From a virus, in the IMG/VR virus record IMGVR_UViG_3300032893_000191, positions 1 to 35,656 of that record: 35,656 nt of DNA, one strand, 5' to 3'. Shown piece after piece: positions 16,074-24,387 of this stretch. The stretch's first letter is position 1. Each line of letters starts with the position of its first letter. The translations under genes were made by a program, and so were the position numbers. The notes below the pieces were generated by a model, which was not told the DNA's origin, searched no databases, and saw only the letters and a list, made by a program, of their open reading frames with translations.

Positions 16074-18305
16074 ATGGCAAAAACTTCTTCAAACGGAATG
16101 TTGCCGGATGTGACGGTGGATCAGTTCTTTGGCCTGAACAACGCCGCAAAGAATTTGGATGATTTGAAGCGTGGGGAAAGCCCCGACGCCTTGAATTGGA
16201 TTACGAGCGCGGCTCCGGTGCCGGACAAGAAGGATGTATATTTCGGCGACAATATTCAGTTGCGGCGCGGATCAATCCCTATCGCCACGTCGCTCCTTTC
16301 AAGTGGGTTCGTGTCGGGATTGGGCGTAGGTGTTCAGCAAAATGGAACGCAGGTGCCGATATTCTCCATCGGGCGCCATCTTTTCTATTACAATGCGACC
16401 TCGCAATCCATCGTTGAGATCGGATCGAGCGTATTGCCCGCGACGGCCGCGAACGATGATGTGGCGATCATCCCCTATCAAAACCTCGCCGATTATGCGG
16501 TCTTTGTTTCATCGCCGCATAGTTCGTTCTATAAAATTTTGACCGCCAATCCTAGCGACATCATTGATTTGCAATCGAATCAGTATCGGGGATATTTCAC
16601 GATGAATTTGGGACGCGCCTATCTTTGGAACATCAGCCCGGTTTTGGGTCGCCCGAACAGCACCGATCTTTTCATTTCATGGGGCGATGGCGACACCGCA
16701 GGGGTTTCACCGCCGTTTTATGCAAAGACCGGCATTCAGGGAAAGGCGACCGATGGCACCTCGACGCAGTATACGGATACGCTTGTCATTGATACGAGCT
16801 TCGAGAATGTGTGGGGCGTTCAGATCGCGGCCTTTGTCGGTACGCCGATCGGAATTTCCGGGATCACGAAAGCGAACCCGGCCGTCATTACCGTCAGCGA
16901 TTCGACGGGATTCAACGTGGGCGACGTGGTGATGATCCAAGGCGTGAGCGGCATGACGCAGATCAACAATCAGATTGATATTATAAGCTCTTTGACGCCG
17001 ACGACGATCACGCTCACCTATACCGATTCAAGCGCATTCAGCAATTATTCTTCGGGCGGTTCCATCGGCCTTGTTGAACAGCTTGTGGACGATCAAAATG
17101 GCAATCTCGTTTCGACGACCACCGGGAACAATGCCGGATCGGTGAATTATGCGACCGGCGCCATCGTTGCGAATTTCCAAGTCGCTCCGGTGAACAGCTA
17201 TCACCTTTCCTATGCGTACTACGAGGATTATTCAAGCAACGAAGGACCCTTGCAGTTCACCCCGGAAACCCCGTCAAGCGCGATTCAGAGTATAAAAATG
17301 CCGCAACCGGGCGTCGGTCCGTTTATGAATGCGTTTTTTCTCTCCGGCCTTGTCTATTGCTTCCACCAAAACGGCGTGTATCAGCTTCAACTTACCAACA
17401 ACTCCACGTTTTATGACGCGACCGGAGGAACCGTGGCACCGAACCAACAGATTTTCGCGCAGAATGCGGGCATCCCCTATTGGCGGGCCGGATACGAAAC
17501 GGCTGACGGCATTTTGTATCTCGATATTTACAATTTCGCCTATCCCACGCTTCGCATCTTGGAGCTTCAATACTCATCGTCTTCGGTGAATCCGCTTGTG
17601 ATCCCGCGCACGATCTCGGACGCGCTCGATCTCTCGGCATACACGTTCAGCAAAGGTGTCGTGCAGGAATGGGGCGATTATTACCTCTTGGCCGGCATGG
17701 GATCATCGAACGGCGTACCGGACGCCGCGAATGACAATATATTCGTGATGAATAAAAAGACGGGGTATTGGGACCGGACCGATTACCGGGCTTCGTGCAT
17801 GGGAACCTATCTCGGCGCGTTGCTTGCGGGCGATTCCATCTCGCCAAATCTCCAAATCTTATTCTCCGGCTTCGATGATAACGGCTTCAACATCAACAAT
17901 TATTGGAAATCGGGACCGGATCGGCTTGGCCGCGCCGGGATTAAGACCATAGATAAGATTGTTGTCAAGGGACTGATTCAGCCCTCGCAGGTGCTTCAAA
18001 TTTACGTCGCCTACGATCTCGGAACGTTCGTTTTGCTCGATACGATCTATGGAAACGGCCCCTATGTGAATATCGGAACGCCCATCGAGGTCGGCGGCCC
18101 GACGGTCGGTTCAAACATCGTCGGGGGCGGCGGGACGGTCTATGCCTACTCTTTTGAAAAGGAAATCGAGATCGGGTCCGATCTTTTTGACCGAATTCAG
18201 GTCATGTTCGAGGGCGCTTCGGTCGGATTTTTGCAGATTGACGAGTACACTTGGAAGCAAATTCACTACCACGGAAGCACCATTCTTTCGCCTTTGGTGG
18301 AATAA
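16074..18305 (+). CDS. Tail nozzle / hub protein with inserted beta domain
   Basis: A 743-residue, mostly beta protein. The opening (FFGLNNAAKNLDDLKRGESP) with DALNW resembles the start of nozzle or hub proteins of podoviruses (T7 gp12, P22 gp10 type), which open with a GLNN...ESPDA...N pattern and form a propeller-like ring below the adaptor. Residues about 260-330 contain ISGITKANPAVITVSDSTGF and GDVVMIQGVSGMTQINN, a small phage beta domain often matched to the E1 FCCH-like profile. Its presence inside the nozzle suggests an added surface module. No membrane or signal segment. Confidence 0.7.
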   Translation: MAKTSSNGMLPDVTVDQFFGLNNAAKNLDDLKRGESPDALNWITSAAPVPDKKDVYFGDNIQLRRGSIPIATSLLSSGFVSGLGVGVQQNGTQVPIFSIGRHLFYYNATSQSIVEIGSSVLPATAANDDVAIIPYQNLADYAVFVSSPHSSFYKILTANPSDIIDLQSNQYRGYFTMNLGRAYLWNISPVLGRPNSTDLFISWGDGDTAGVSPPFYAKTGIQGKATDGTSTQYTDTLVIDTSFENVWGVQIAAFVGTPIGISGITKANPAVITVSDSTGFNVGDVVMIQGVSGMTQINNQIDIISSLTPTTITLTYTDSSAFSNYSSGGSIGLVEQLVDDQNGNLVSTTTGNNAGSVNYATGAIVANFQVAPVNSYHLSYAYYEDYSSNEGPLQFTPETPSSAIQSIKMPQPGVGPFMNAFFLSGLVYCFHQNGVYQLQLTNNSTFYDATGGTVAPNQQIFAQNAGIPYWRAGYETADGILYLDIYNFAYPTLRILELQYSSSSVNPLVIPRTISDALDLSAYTFSKGVVQEWGDYYLLAGMGSSNGVPDAANDNIFVMNKKTGYWDRTDYRASCMGTYLGALLAGDSISPNLQILFSGFDDNGFNINNYWKSGPDRLGRAGIKTIDKIVVKGLIQPSQVLQIYVAYDLGTFVLLDTIYGNGPYVNIGTPIEVGGPTVGSNIVGGGGTVYAYSFEKEIEIGSDLFDRIQVMFEGASVGFLQIDEYTWKQIHYHGSTILSPLVE

Positions 18306-18323
18306 CAGATTAAAAGGTCAATA

Positions 18324-18332
18324 TGTCATAAT
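18324..18332 (+). promoter_or_regulatory. Extended -10 promoter (TGTCATAAT), leaderless geometry
   Basis: TG at 18324-18325 and CATAAT at 18327-18332 lie exactly 6 nt before the ATG at 18339. No Shine-Dalgarno sequence fits between them. It gives the polyglycine fibre its own start inside the late operon. Confidence 0.55.
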
Positions 18333-18338
18333 AAAACT

Positions 18339-20168
18339 ATGAAAAACGTCAAAAAACTCCTTGCAGTATCGGCGATTTTCGCCTCTTTGGTCCTTCCGTT
18401 CGGGGCAAGCGCATCCATCGGTCCCATCGCCACAATCGGCGATCTCGCGGTCATTCAAAATCAACTGAATGACATCCAAGCGCAAATAAACATTCTTGAA
18501 AACCGCATTGAGGGTTTTCAATCGTTTGGTGACACCATAAATAACTCTCCGGCGCTCTTTGAAACGTCGCTCGCGGCCGCCATGCAGTCGGGCGATACGA
18601 GCATGACGCTTTTGAGCGGATCGCTTCGAGATGGCACCACGCTTTCGGGAAGCTACTGTTTCACGATAGATTCCGGGCTTACGACGACCGAGTATGTGTG
18701 CGGCACGGCCTCCGGCACGGCTGTCACCGCGCTCACTCGCGGTATCGGATCGGACGGCGTGACCTCTTATAATTCGCTCAAATTCTCGCATCGCTACGGC
18801 GCCGATGTGAAGATCACGGACTTCCCGCAACTCCAACAGCAGACGCGCCTTTTGAACGGCGTCGGGACATTCCCGAATATCTTGCAGTACGCATCTTCAA
18901 GCGTTTCATCATCATCGTTTACGCAGGGATGGCAGATCATTGATAAAGCGTATGCAGACGCTTTGGCGTTCGCAGGCGCACCGAACGGATCAACCTCGAC
19001 CAAAGGCATCTATCAGGAAGCGAATAATGCGAATATTGCGTCAGGAACGCTCGTCGGAACGACCGGCGCCGATCTCGCGCTCACCACTCGCGTTGTAGCC
19101 ACTTCTTCGCAGGCCAATTCCATTCCGGCCACTAACGCATCAGGTACGCTTGATGCGAGCTTTGCAAGCGGTACATCGCCCTCATTCAATAATGTCACCG
19201 CGAATTCCCTCACGTCGGCAAACACGACATTCACCGGAACATCAACGGTAAATGGAACCCTCCTTATCAATGGAGTGCAGATCGCTTCTACCTCGTTTTC
19301 CAAATTCGGAGGCACAGGAGCCGATGGCGCATTGAACCTCACGACGGGAACGGTGCAAACCTATAATCTGGGCGGTGCGAGCGTCGTTGTAAAAAACTTT
19401 TCTTCGCTTACGATAGCGGGAACAAGCACAATAAACTTTTCCAATGCAAATTCTAATGGAACGATAGTCATTTGGAAGGTTCAGGGGAATGCAACTTTGA
19501 CATCCGCGACTACGACGATGATAGACCTCACCACCGTTGGTTCAGCCGGTGGCACGGGAGGTTCCGCAAGCGGAGGTTCGGGAACGTGCGGATCGGGCGG
19601 AGGCGGAGGTGCATCGCTTTATTCTAACGGCAATAATGGAACCACAGGAACAACAAATTGCGGTACGGGTGGAAATTCAGGAAATACTTATGGTGCTTGG
19701 GGGTTTGGTTCGCCGACAAACGGACCGCAGGGAGGACTTACGAGCGCATCAACGCCGACCGCAGGTGTTTCTTTGAAGCTATCCACTTCTTCGGCTAAAT
19801 ACTATAAGGCACTCGTTTTGCCGGGGCAGGGAGGGGGCGGAGGCGGAGGAAATGGTAGCGGTTCGGGCGGGAACGGAGGTCAAGGAGGCGGCGCTTTGTA
19901 TATCGAAGTGAATGGTTGCCTCAATTTCACAGGAACCATCAATGCAAATGGATTGAATGGTGCAAATTCGGGAAATGCAAACAATGGCGGAGGCGGAGGC
20001 GGAGGGGCAGGCGGTTCGGTTGTTATTTTATATAACTGTCTTACCGCTAATAGCGGAACGATAAACGTAAGCGGAGGATCGGGCGGAGGGGGTGGTAGCA
20101 GTCAAAGCACCATCGCAGGCGCAGGAGCAACCGGAGGATTTATAGTAACCCAAAATACGGAATTCTAA
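18339..20168 (+). CDS. Secreted tail fibre with polyglycine tip
   Basis: 609 residues. A signal peptide (KLLAVSAIFASLVLPFGASA) is followed by a coiled coil (AVIQNQLNDIQAQINILENR). Next comes a fibre-base type module (DTSMTLLSGSLRDGTTLSGS, then YGADVKITDFPQLQQQTRLL), then Ser/Thr-rich shaft, then a C-terminal domain (about 400-600) with many glycine runs. Glycine clusters such as GGGGGGGNGSGSGGNGGQGG alternate with short hydrophobic strands. That pattern is like the polyglycine-II sandwich of the S16-type gp38 fibre-tip adhesin. It is likely a receptor-binding protein. A signal peptide on a fibre is unexpected. The gene has its own leaderless-type promoter. Confidence 0.65.
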   Translation: MKNVKKLLAVSAIFASLVLPFGASASIGPIATIGDLAVIQNQLNDIQAQINILENRIEGFQSFGDTINNSPALFETSLAAAMQSGDTSMTLLSGSLRDGTTLSGSYCFTIDSGLTTTEYVCGTASGTAVTALTRGIGSDGVTSYNSLKFSHRYGADVKITDFPQLQQQTRLLNGVGTFPNILQYASSSVSSSSFTQGWQIIDKAYADALAFAGAPNGSTSTKGIYQEANNANIASGTLVGTTGADLALTTRVVATSSQANSIPATNASGTLDASFASGTSPSFNNVTANSLTSANTTFTGTSTVNGTLLINGVQIASTSFSKFGGTGADGALNLTTGTVQTYNLGGASVVVKNFSSLTIAGTSTINFSNANSNGTIVIWKVQGNATLTSATTTMIDLTTVGSAGGTGGSASGGSGTCGSGGGGGASLYSNGNNGTTGTTNCGTGGNSGNTYGAWGFGSPTNGPQGGLTSASTPTAGVSLKLSTSSAKYYKALVLPGQGGGGGGGNGSGSGGNGGQGGGALYIEVNGCLNFTGTINANGLNGANSGNANNGGGGGGGAGGSVVILYNCLTANSGTINVSGGSGGGGGSSQSTIAGAGATGGFIVTQNTEF

Positions 20169-22111
20169 TGGCAAATCAACCCATTCCACTTTCAGGGATC
20201 GCGGGAACCGGTAATCCGACCGGCGCGATTTTGCCTATCGGCGGAACGGGAGGTACGACACCGACGCCCGCGCAGTCCGGCTATGGCAACCCGACCGGTG
20301 GCGGAAATTATGGACCGACGGTTTCAAATCCTTATGGATGGTCCACGGTGAATGGCGTCATAACTCCGAATTCCGCTCCGGCGAATTCCGGTGCATCAGG
20401 CGGCGGAGCAAATATGCAGGTGAATCCCGTAACCGGGCAATCAACCTCGGCGCCGTTCGGTTCGAGCGCATCGGGTGTTCCGTATGGCTCTCCGGGATCA
20501 AATAATCCGAATCCGGCCGGAGGCGGCCCGGTGGATCAGTACGGTAATCAGCTTTCCGAAGAAGGCGCATATCGTCAGGCATTCAATCAAGCGCAAAGCG
20601 AAATTTCTTCGATCACTTCATATTACGGAAATCTTTTACGGCAGGATCAGCAACAGAATAAGCGCGACACCGATGCGACCCGCGCCATGAACCTTGCTTC
20701 GGGCGTTGCCGGTGGCGGCGCGGCCGTGGCGAATCAGGGTGCGACCACGGATAATAACAATAAGCGCCTCGCGGCAACGCAGGCGGAAATGGCGGCCGCT
20801 TTGGAAGCGGTCTACGGTCAGATCAATCAGAATGCCATGAGCATCGCTCAACAGGCACACGCGAACGCCGAAGATGCGATCAAGCATCAGCAGGATATAG
20901 CGGCGAGCGCGACGAAAGCCGCGCAAGCCATCGGTGCGACCGGTATGAACGGAACGATGTATCAGCAGGCCGATCCACAGGGATTCCAACAGCTTTTACA
21001 GCAGACCGGCCTTTCGCCCTTCCAACTCATTTCGACGATCAATGGTTCTATCCCCGCGCAGTATCAGCCGCAGTCCTCGGTCCATTATGCGCCTGATGCA
21101 GACGGCAATACGAATGCGACCGTCATTACTACCCAATTGAATCCGATTACCGGCGCCGTGACCTTCACGCAAAGCGATCCGATGAAAATATCTATTCCGT
21201 GGACAAACTTCGATCAGGCGAACGTCTTGAAGCTCGCCAATGGCGATTATGGCTATGTTGATTCGTCCGGCCGTCTTGTTGACCTTTCGACCGGTAAGCC
21301 ATACATCCCGACCTATCAGGGACAGCCGGTGAACACATCGGGAGCGACCGGAGGCATTGATTTCTCACAGATTGATCCCGAAGTTATCAGCAAGGGCGAT
21401 ACGCCGGTTTCGCAGTTTGGCGGCCTCACCTATAACGCGCTCTTGAATAACGCGAAGCTCTACCTTGCTCAAAACGGAAAGATGCCGTCACTCGGTTTGG
21501 GATCGGCGGCTGACACCAAGGCGGCCCGGTTCGCCATTCAGAATATGGCCGGTCAGATTTCCAACAATCTCGGATTGGACATCAACCAAATCTCGGCCGC
21601 ATATGCCGCGAACAAGAAAGGTATCACCGACATCGTGGATCGCGTAGCGAAGATCGAAACGACTTCCGGCGCGTTGCAGTCGCAGTTCCCTCGCCTCGCT
21701 CAATTGGCTGACGAAGTATCGAGCGCGGGCATAAAGATCACGGAATCCGATTTGCAGGCGACGCAGGCGCAGTTAATGACGAAATTCGGAAGCGATGCGG
21801 CGGCCTCGTATGTTGAACTCATCAATACGGTCCGTGGCGACTACGCCGCAATGCAGGCGTCATTGGCCGGTGGCCGTGGCGGTCAGTTCTTCGCTGAAAC
21901 GGCGGCAGAAGCCATCCCGCTTGGTTTGACGAGCAGTCAGTACCTTGCACAGATGCAGACCATCGAACAGTCGTCCAAGAACGCCATTGCCGCAACCCAA
22001 CAGGAAGCCAATGACCTCGTAAATAATTACACGCAATCCGGCGGGAGCGAGGCAACTTCAAGCAATGCGTCTTCGTCCGACGCAACAGATGTATCGGGCT
22101 TTAATTGGTAA
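20168..22111 (+). CDS. Large internal/ejection-type virion protein
   Basis: The 647-residue product starts in a TAATG overlap. The first 130 residues are Gly/Pro/Asn/Ser-rich and probably disordered. Residues about 135-265 are a long Gln/Ala-rich helical region (NQAQSEISSITSYYGNLLRQ, MAAALEAVYGQINQNAMSIA). A beta section follows (about 290-390), then another helical part. Size, order and position next to a transglycosylase-containing protein fit the ejected core proteins of short-tailed phages. No enzymatic motif is visible. Assignment is by architecture and context. Confidence 0.5.
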   Translation: MANQPIPLSGIAGTGNPTGAILPIGGTGGTTPTPAQSGYGNPTGGGNYGPTVSNPYGWSTVNGVITPNSAPANSGASGGGANMQVNPVTGQSTSAPFGSSASGVPYGSPGSNNPNPAGGGPVDQYGNQLSEEGAYRQAFNQAQSEISSITSYYGNLLRQDQQQNKRDTDATRAMNLASGVAGGGAAVANQGATTDNNNKRLAATQAEMAAALEAVYGQINQNAMSIAQQAHANAEDAIKHQQDIAASATKAAQAIGATGMNGTMYQQADPQGFQQLLQQTGLSPFQLISTINGSIPAQYQPQSSVHYAPDADGNTNATVITTQLNPITGAVTFTQSDPMKISIPWTNFDQANVLKLANGDYGYVDSSGRLVDLSTGKPYIPTYQGQPVNTSGATGGIDFSQIDPEVISKGDTPVSQFGGLTYNALLNNAKLYLAQNGKMPSLGLGSAADTKAARFAIQNMAGQISNNLGLDINQISAAYAANKKGITDIVDRVAKIETTSGALQSQFPRLAQLADEVSSAGIKITESDLQATQAQLMTKFGSDAAASYVELINTVRGDYAAMQASLAGGRGGQFFAETAAEAIPLGLTSSQYLAQMQTIEQSSKNAIAATQQEANDLVNNYTQSGGSEATSSNASSSDATDVSGFNW

Positions 22112-24147
22112 TGGCTGACAATGCAACCACAACTCCGAATCTCGATCCGACGATAGTTAATCTCGCCAAGGCGATCCGTCAGGTTGAAAGCAATAACACT
22201 TCAACCGCCGGAAAGAGCGGCGAGCAGGGGCGCTATCAATGGATGCCCGACACTTGGAAGGCCGTTGCCGGTCAGTATTTGGGCGATCCGAACGCGCCGA
22301 TCACGCTTGAAAATGAAAACAAGGCGGCCTATTCGCGTATCAAGGCATGGAAAGATCAGGGCTATAATCCGGGGCAAATCGCTTCAATGTGGAACTCCGG
22401 GAAGCCCGATCCGAATGCAACGGGGTCCGGCGTAAACGCATCCGGGGCCGCGTATGATGTCCCGAAGTATGTGAAGGACGTATATGACGCCTATAACACC
22501 TTTAAGGGTCAGAGCGACACTCCGGCCGCTCCTTCCGCACCTCCGACTGATCCGCGTCAGGGCGGCAATGGCGGATTTATGCAAAATGTTTTCGGAAACG
22601 GGCAAGGAAATTGGTTCGAGGGATTATTGCAAAGCACCATCGGATCGAAGGGTATTGGCGGCCTTATCGCTCGTCCAATTTCGTCCGCAATGACCGCCGG
22701 TGCGGAAACGCCCGTCGCGCAGAGCAAAGATCAATTGGCGCAAACGACGGCCGCGCTTTTGAAGAAGATCAAGACGCTTGCTCCGAATGATCCGCAACGC
22801 GCCTCACTCATGCAGACCGTTCAGGAAAATCAAAAGGCGATGGGAATGTCCGACGAGGAAATGAAGAACCTCGAAGCCAATGTTGAAACCCAAGAACAAA
22901 ACCTTGGGATCGCGGCGAATACGGCGGCTACGCTCTCTACGGGAGCGGCGGCCCCGGCAACCGCAGGATTAAAAATTTTGCAGGGCGCGGGCATCGGCGC
23001 AGAATCGGGGTTCGGTAATGCGGCCGCGAATAATGCAAGCGCAAAGGATGTTGCCGAATCAACGGCATTGGGAGCGACGATAGGCGCCGCTATCCCGGCC
23101 GTCACGTCATTGCTCGGCACCATCGTAAAAAACGGTGTGGGCGCATTGAGCGGGACCGGAAGCAAAGTCATTCAGCAGGCGATTGACAATCCCGGCGAGG
23201 TATCGGACGCGATCAGCGCTTATGCGAAGAATCCCGAAGGCAAGATGGATTTGGTGAGCCGAGCGAAAGACGCAATCGGTAAATTTTTGCAGGGCCGCAA
23301 TGAGGCATACGGAAGCGCGTTGGATGGCATGACCGCGAAGGCGGGATTTCAGGGCAAGCAGGCGGTCGTTGATTCATTCGAGGAAAATATTGCGAAATTC
23401 GGCGGTAAGATTTCCCAAAAAGAGGGATCGGTTGGCGATCTCGTTTTTACCGATTCACCGCTCTCAAAGGCGGATCAGGCCAATTTACAGGAAGCATGGC
23501 AGAAAATAAATGAGTGGCAAAATACAAGCGTGAAGGGCCTTGATGGGCTTCGTCAGGCCATCGGCAACCTGATGGATGATTTCAAGTTCGCGGGCAACTC
23601 TCGCGCCAACGTTGTTTTGGGAAATGTAAAAGGCGATCTCACGTCGGCATTGAGCGATGCGACCGATGGCGCCTATAAGGATATGCTCTCGAAATACGGA
23701 CAGCAGACACAGGTTTCAAAAAATCTTCTTAAAGAATTGAGCTTGGCCGGAAGCGCAAAGCCCTCAACGCAGTTGAATCAGATTATGAAACTCTTTAATA
23801 AGGACCCGCAGGTTATGGATGCTCTTGTTCAGGTCATGGGAAAGGATGGCGCACAGGCATTTCAAAACGACATTGCGGGCGCGATATTGAGTAGTTGGAC
23901 GCCAATTGGATCATTGAGCAATCTTTTTCGGACCGTCGGCGAGGTGGGCGCGGGCGTAGAAGCGGTTGCGTCAGGAAATCCGTGGTTGGGCGCCGCCACC
24001 GTTGCGTCCCTCGGCGCGTCGTCGCCGCGTATCGCCGGTAACGTTGCGACCGCGTTTGGAGGCGCGGCGGAAAAGGGGATCACCAAAACATTAAGTCAGA
24101 CGGCGGAATCAACGGTCCCGCGCATTTTTCCGTTCGGGCAACAATGA
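22111..24147 (+). CDS. Virion-associated transglycosylase / ejection protein
   Basis: I place the start at ATG 22111 (TAATG overlap), giving 678 residues. Residues about 12-100 form a lysozyme-like domain: catalytic Glu candidate E26 in IRQVESNNTS, the GRYQWMPDTWK element, and PGQIASMWNSG. Together these are typical of soluble lytic transglycosylase or Rpf-like domains. The remaining long helical, Ala/Gly-rich part includes a hydrophobic stretch (about 265-355) and coiled-coil segments. This layout parallels T7 gp16, whose N-terminal transglycosylase opens peptidoglycan during DNA entry. The C-terminal 39 nt overlap a convergent minus-strand gene. Confidence 0.75.
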   Translation: MADNATTTPNLDPTIVNLAKAIRQVESNNTSTAGKSGEQGRYQWMPDTWKAVAGQYLGDPNAPITLENENKAAYSRIKAWKDQGYNPGQIASMWNSGKPDPNATGSGVNASGAAYDVPKYVKDVYDAYNTFKGQSDTPAAPSAPPTDPRQGGNGGFMQNVFGNGQGNWFEGLLQSTIGSKGIGGLIARPISSAMTAGAETPVAQSKDQLAQTTAALLKKIKTLAPNDPQRASLMQTVQENQKAMGMSDEEMKNLEANVETQEQNLGIAANTAATLSTGAAAPATAGLKILQGAGIGAESGFGNAAANNASAKDVAESTALGATIGAAIPAVTSLLGTIVKNGVGALSGTGSKVIQQAIDNPGEVSDAISAYAKNPEGKMDLVSRAKDAIGKFLQGRNEAYGSALDGMTAKAGFQGKQAVVDSFEENIAKFGGKISQKEGSVGDLVFTDSPLSKADQANLQEAWQKINEWQNTSVKGLDGLRQAIGNLMDDFKFAGNSRANVVLGNVKGDLTSALSDATDGAYKDMLSKYGQQTQVSKNLLKELSLAGSAKPSTQLNQIMKLFNKDPQVMDALVQVMGKDGAQAFQNDIAGAILSSWTPIGSLSNLFRTVGEVGAGVEAVASGNPWLGAATVASLGASSPRIAGNVATAFGGAAEKGITKTLSQTAESTVPRIFPFGQQ

Positions 24148-24300
24148 TCTTATAACGACAATGGCAAAAACCGCGACAAGACAAAGCAATATGATCGAGG
24201 CCGTGATGCGATCAACGAACCACAGCAATAAGAACCAAAAAGGGATCGAAATAATCCCCAAAAATTTCAGAAATGAAGCTATCCCCTTCAATGTTTCCAT
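24109..24300 (-). CDS. Antisense small membrane protein with two spans
   Basis: Start ATG at 24300, reading leftward; 63 residues. Two hydrophobic helices (FLGIISIPFWFLLLWFV and IILLCLVAVFAIVVI) are separated by a short DRITAS turn, with a basic C-terminus (RSLLPERKNARDR). It is the only convincing minus-strand gene. It overlaps the 3' end of the ejection-protein gene by 39 nt and has a well-formed promoter. Small two-span proteins expressed separately from the late operon often serve in superinfection exclusion or lysis control; that role is inference. Confidence 0.7.
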   Translation of the reverse strand: METLKGIASFLKFLGIISIPFWFLLLWFVDRITASIILLCLVAVFAIVVIRSLLPERKNARDR

Positions 24301-24306
24301 ACTTCT

Positions 24307-24335
24307 ATGATACAATGAAGTCGGTAGAATATCAA
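24307..24335 (-). promoter_or_regulatory. Sigma-70-like promoter for the minus-strand gene
   Basis: Read on the minus strand: TTGATA (24330-24335), a 17-bp spacer, TATCAT (24307-24312), then exactly 6 nt to the ATG at 24300. Both hexamers match the sigma-70 consensus at five of six positions. The geometry predicts a leaderless mRNA. Confidence 0.7.
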
Positions 24336-24387
24336 CCAATGCCCCAAAAACCCTTATAAAACCTACATTTTTAAGCTATTGACAATC

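Noticed and set aside
16074-24147. Search for a tape-measure protein among the long tail genes
   Set aside because: The long proteins have a nozzle-like opening, signal/fibre features, or a transglycosylase N-terminus, not a tape-measure pattern; a short tail is the better reading.
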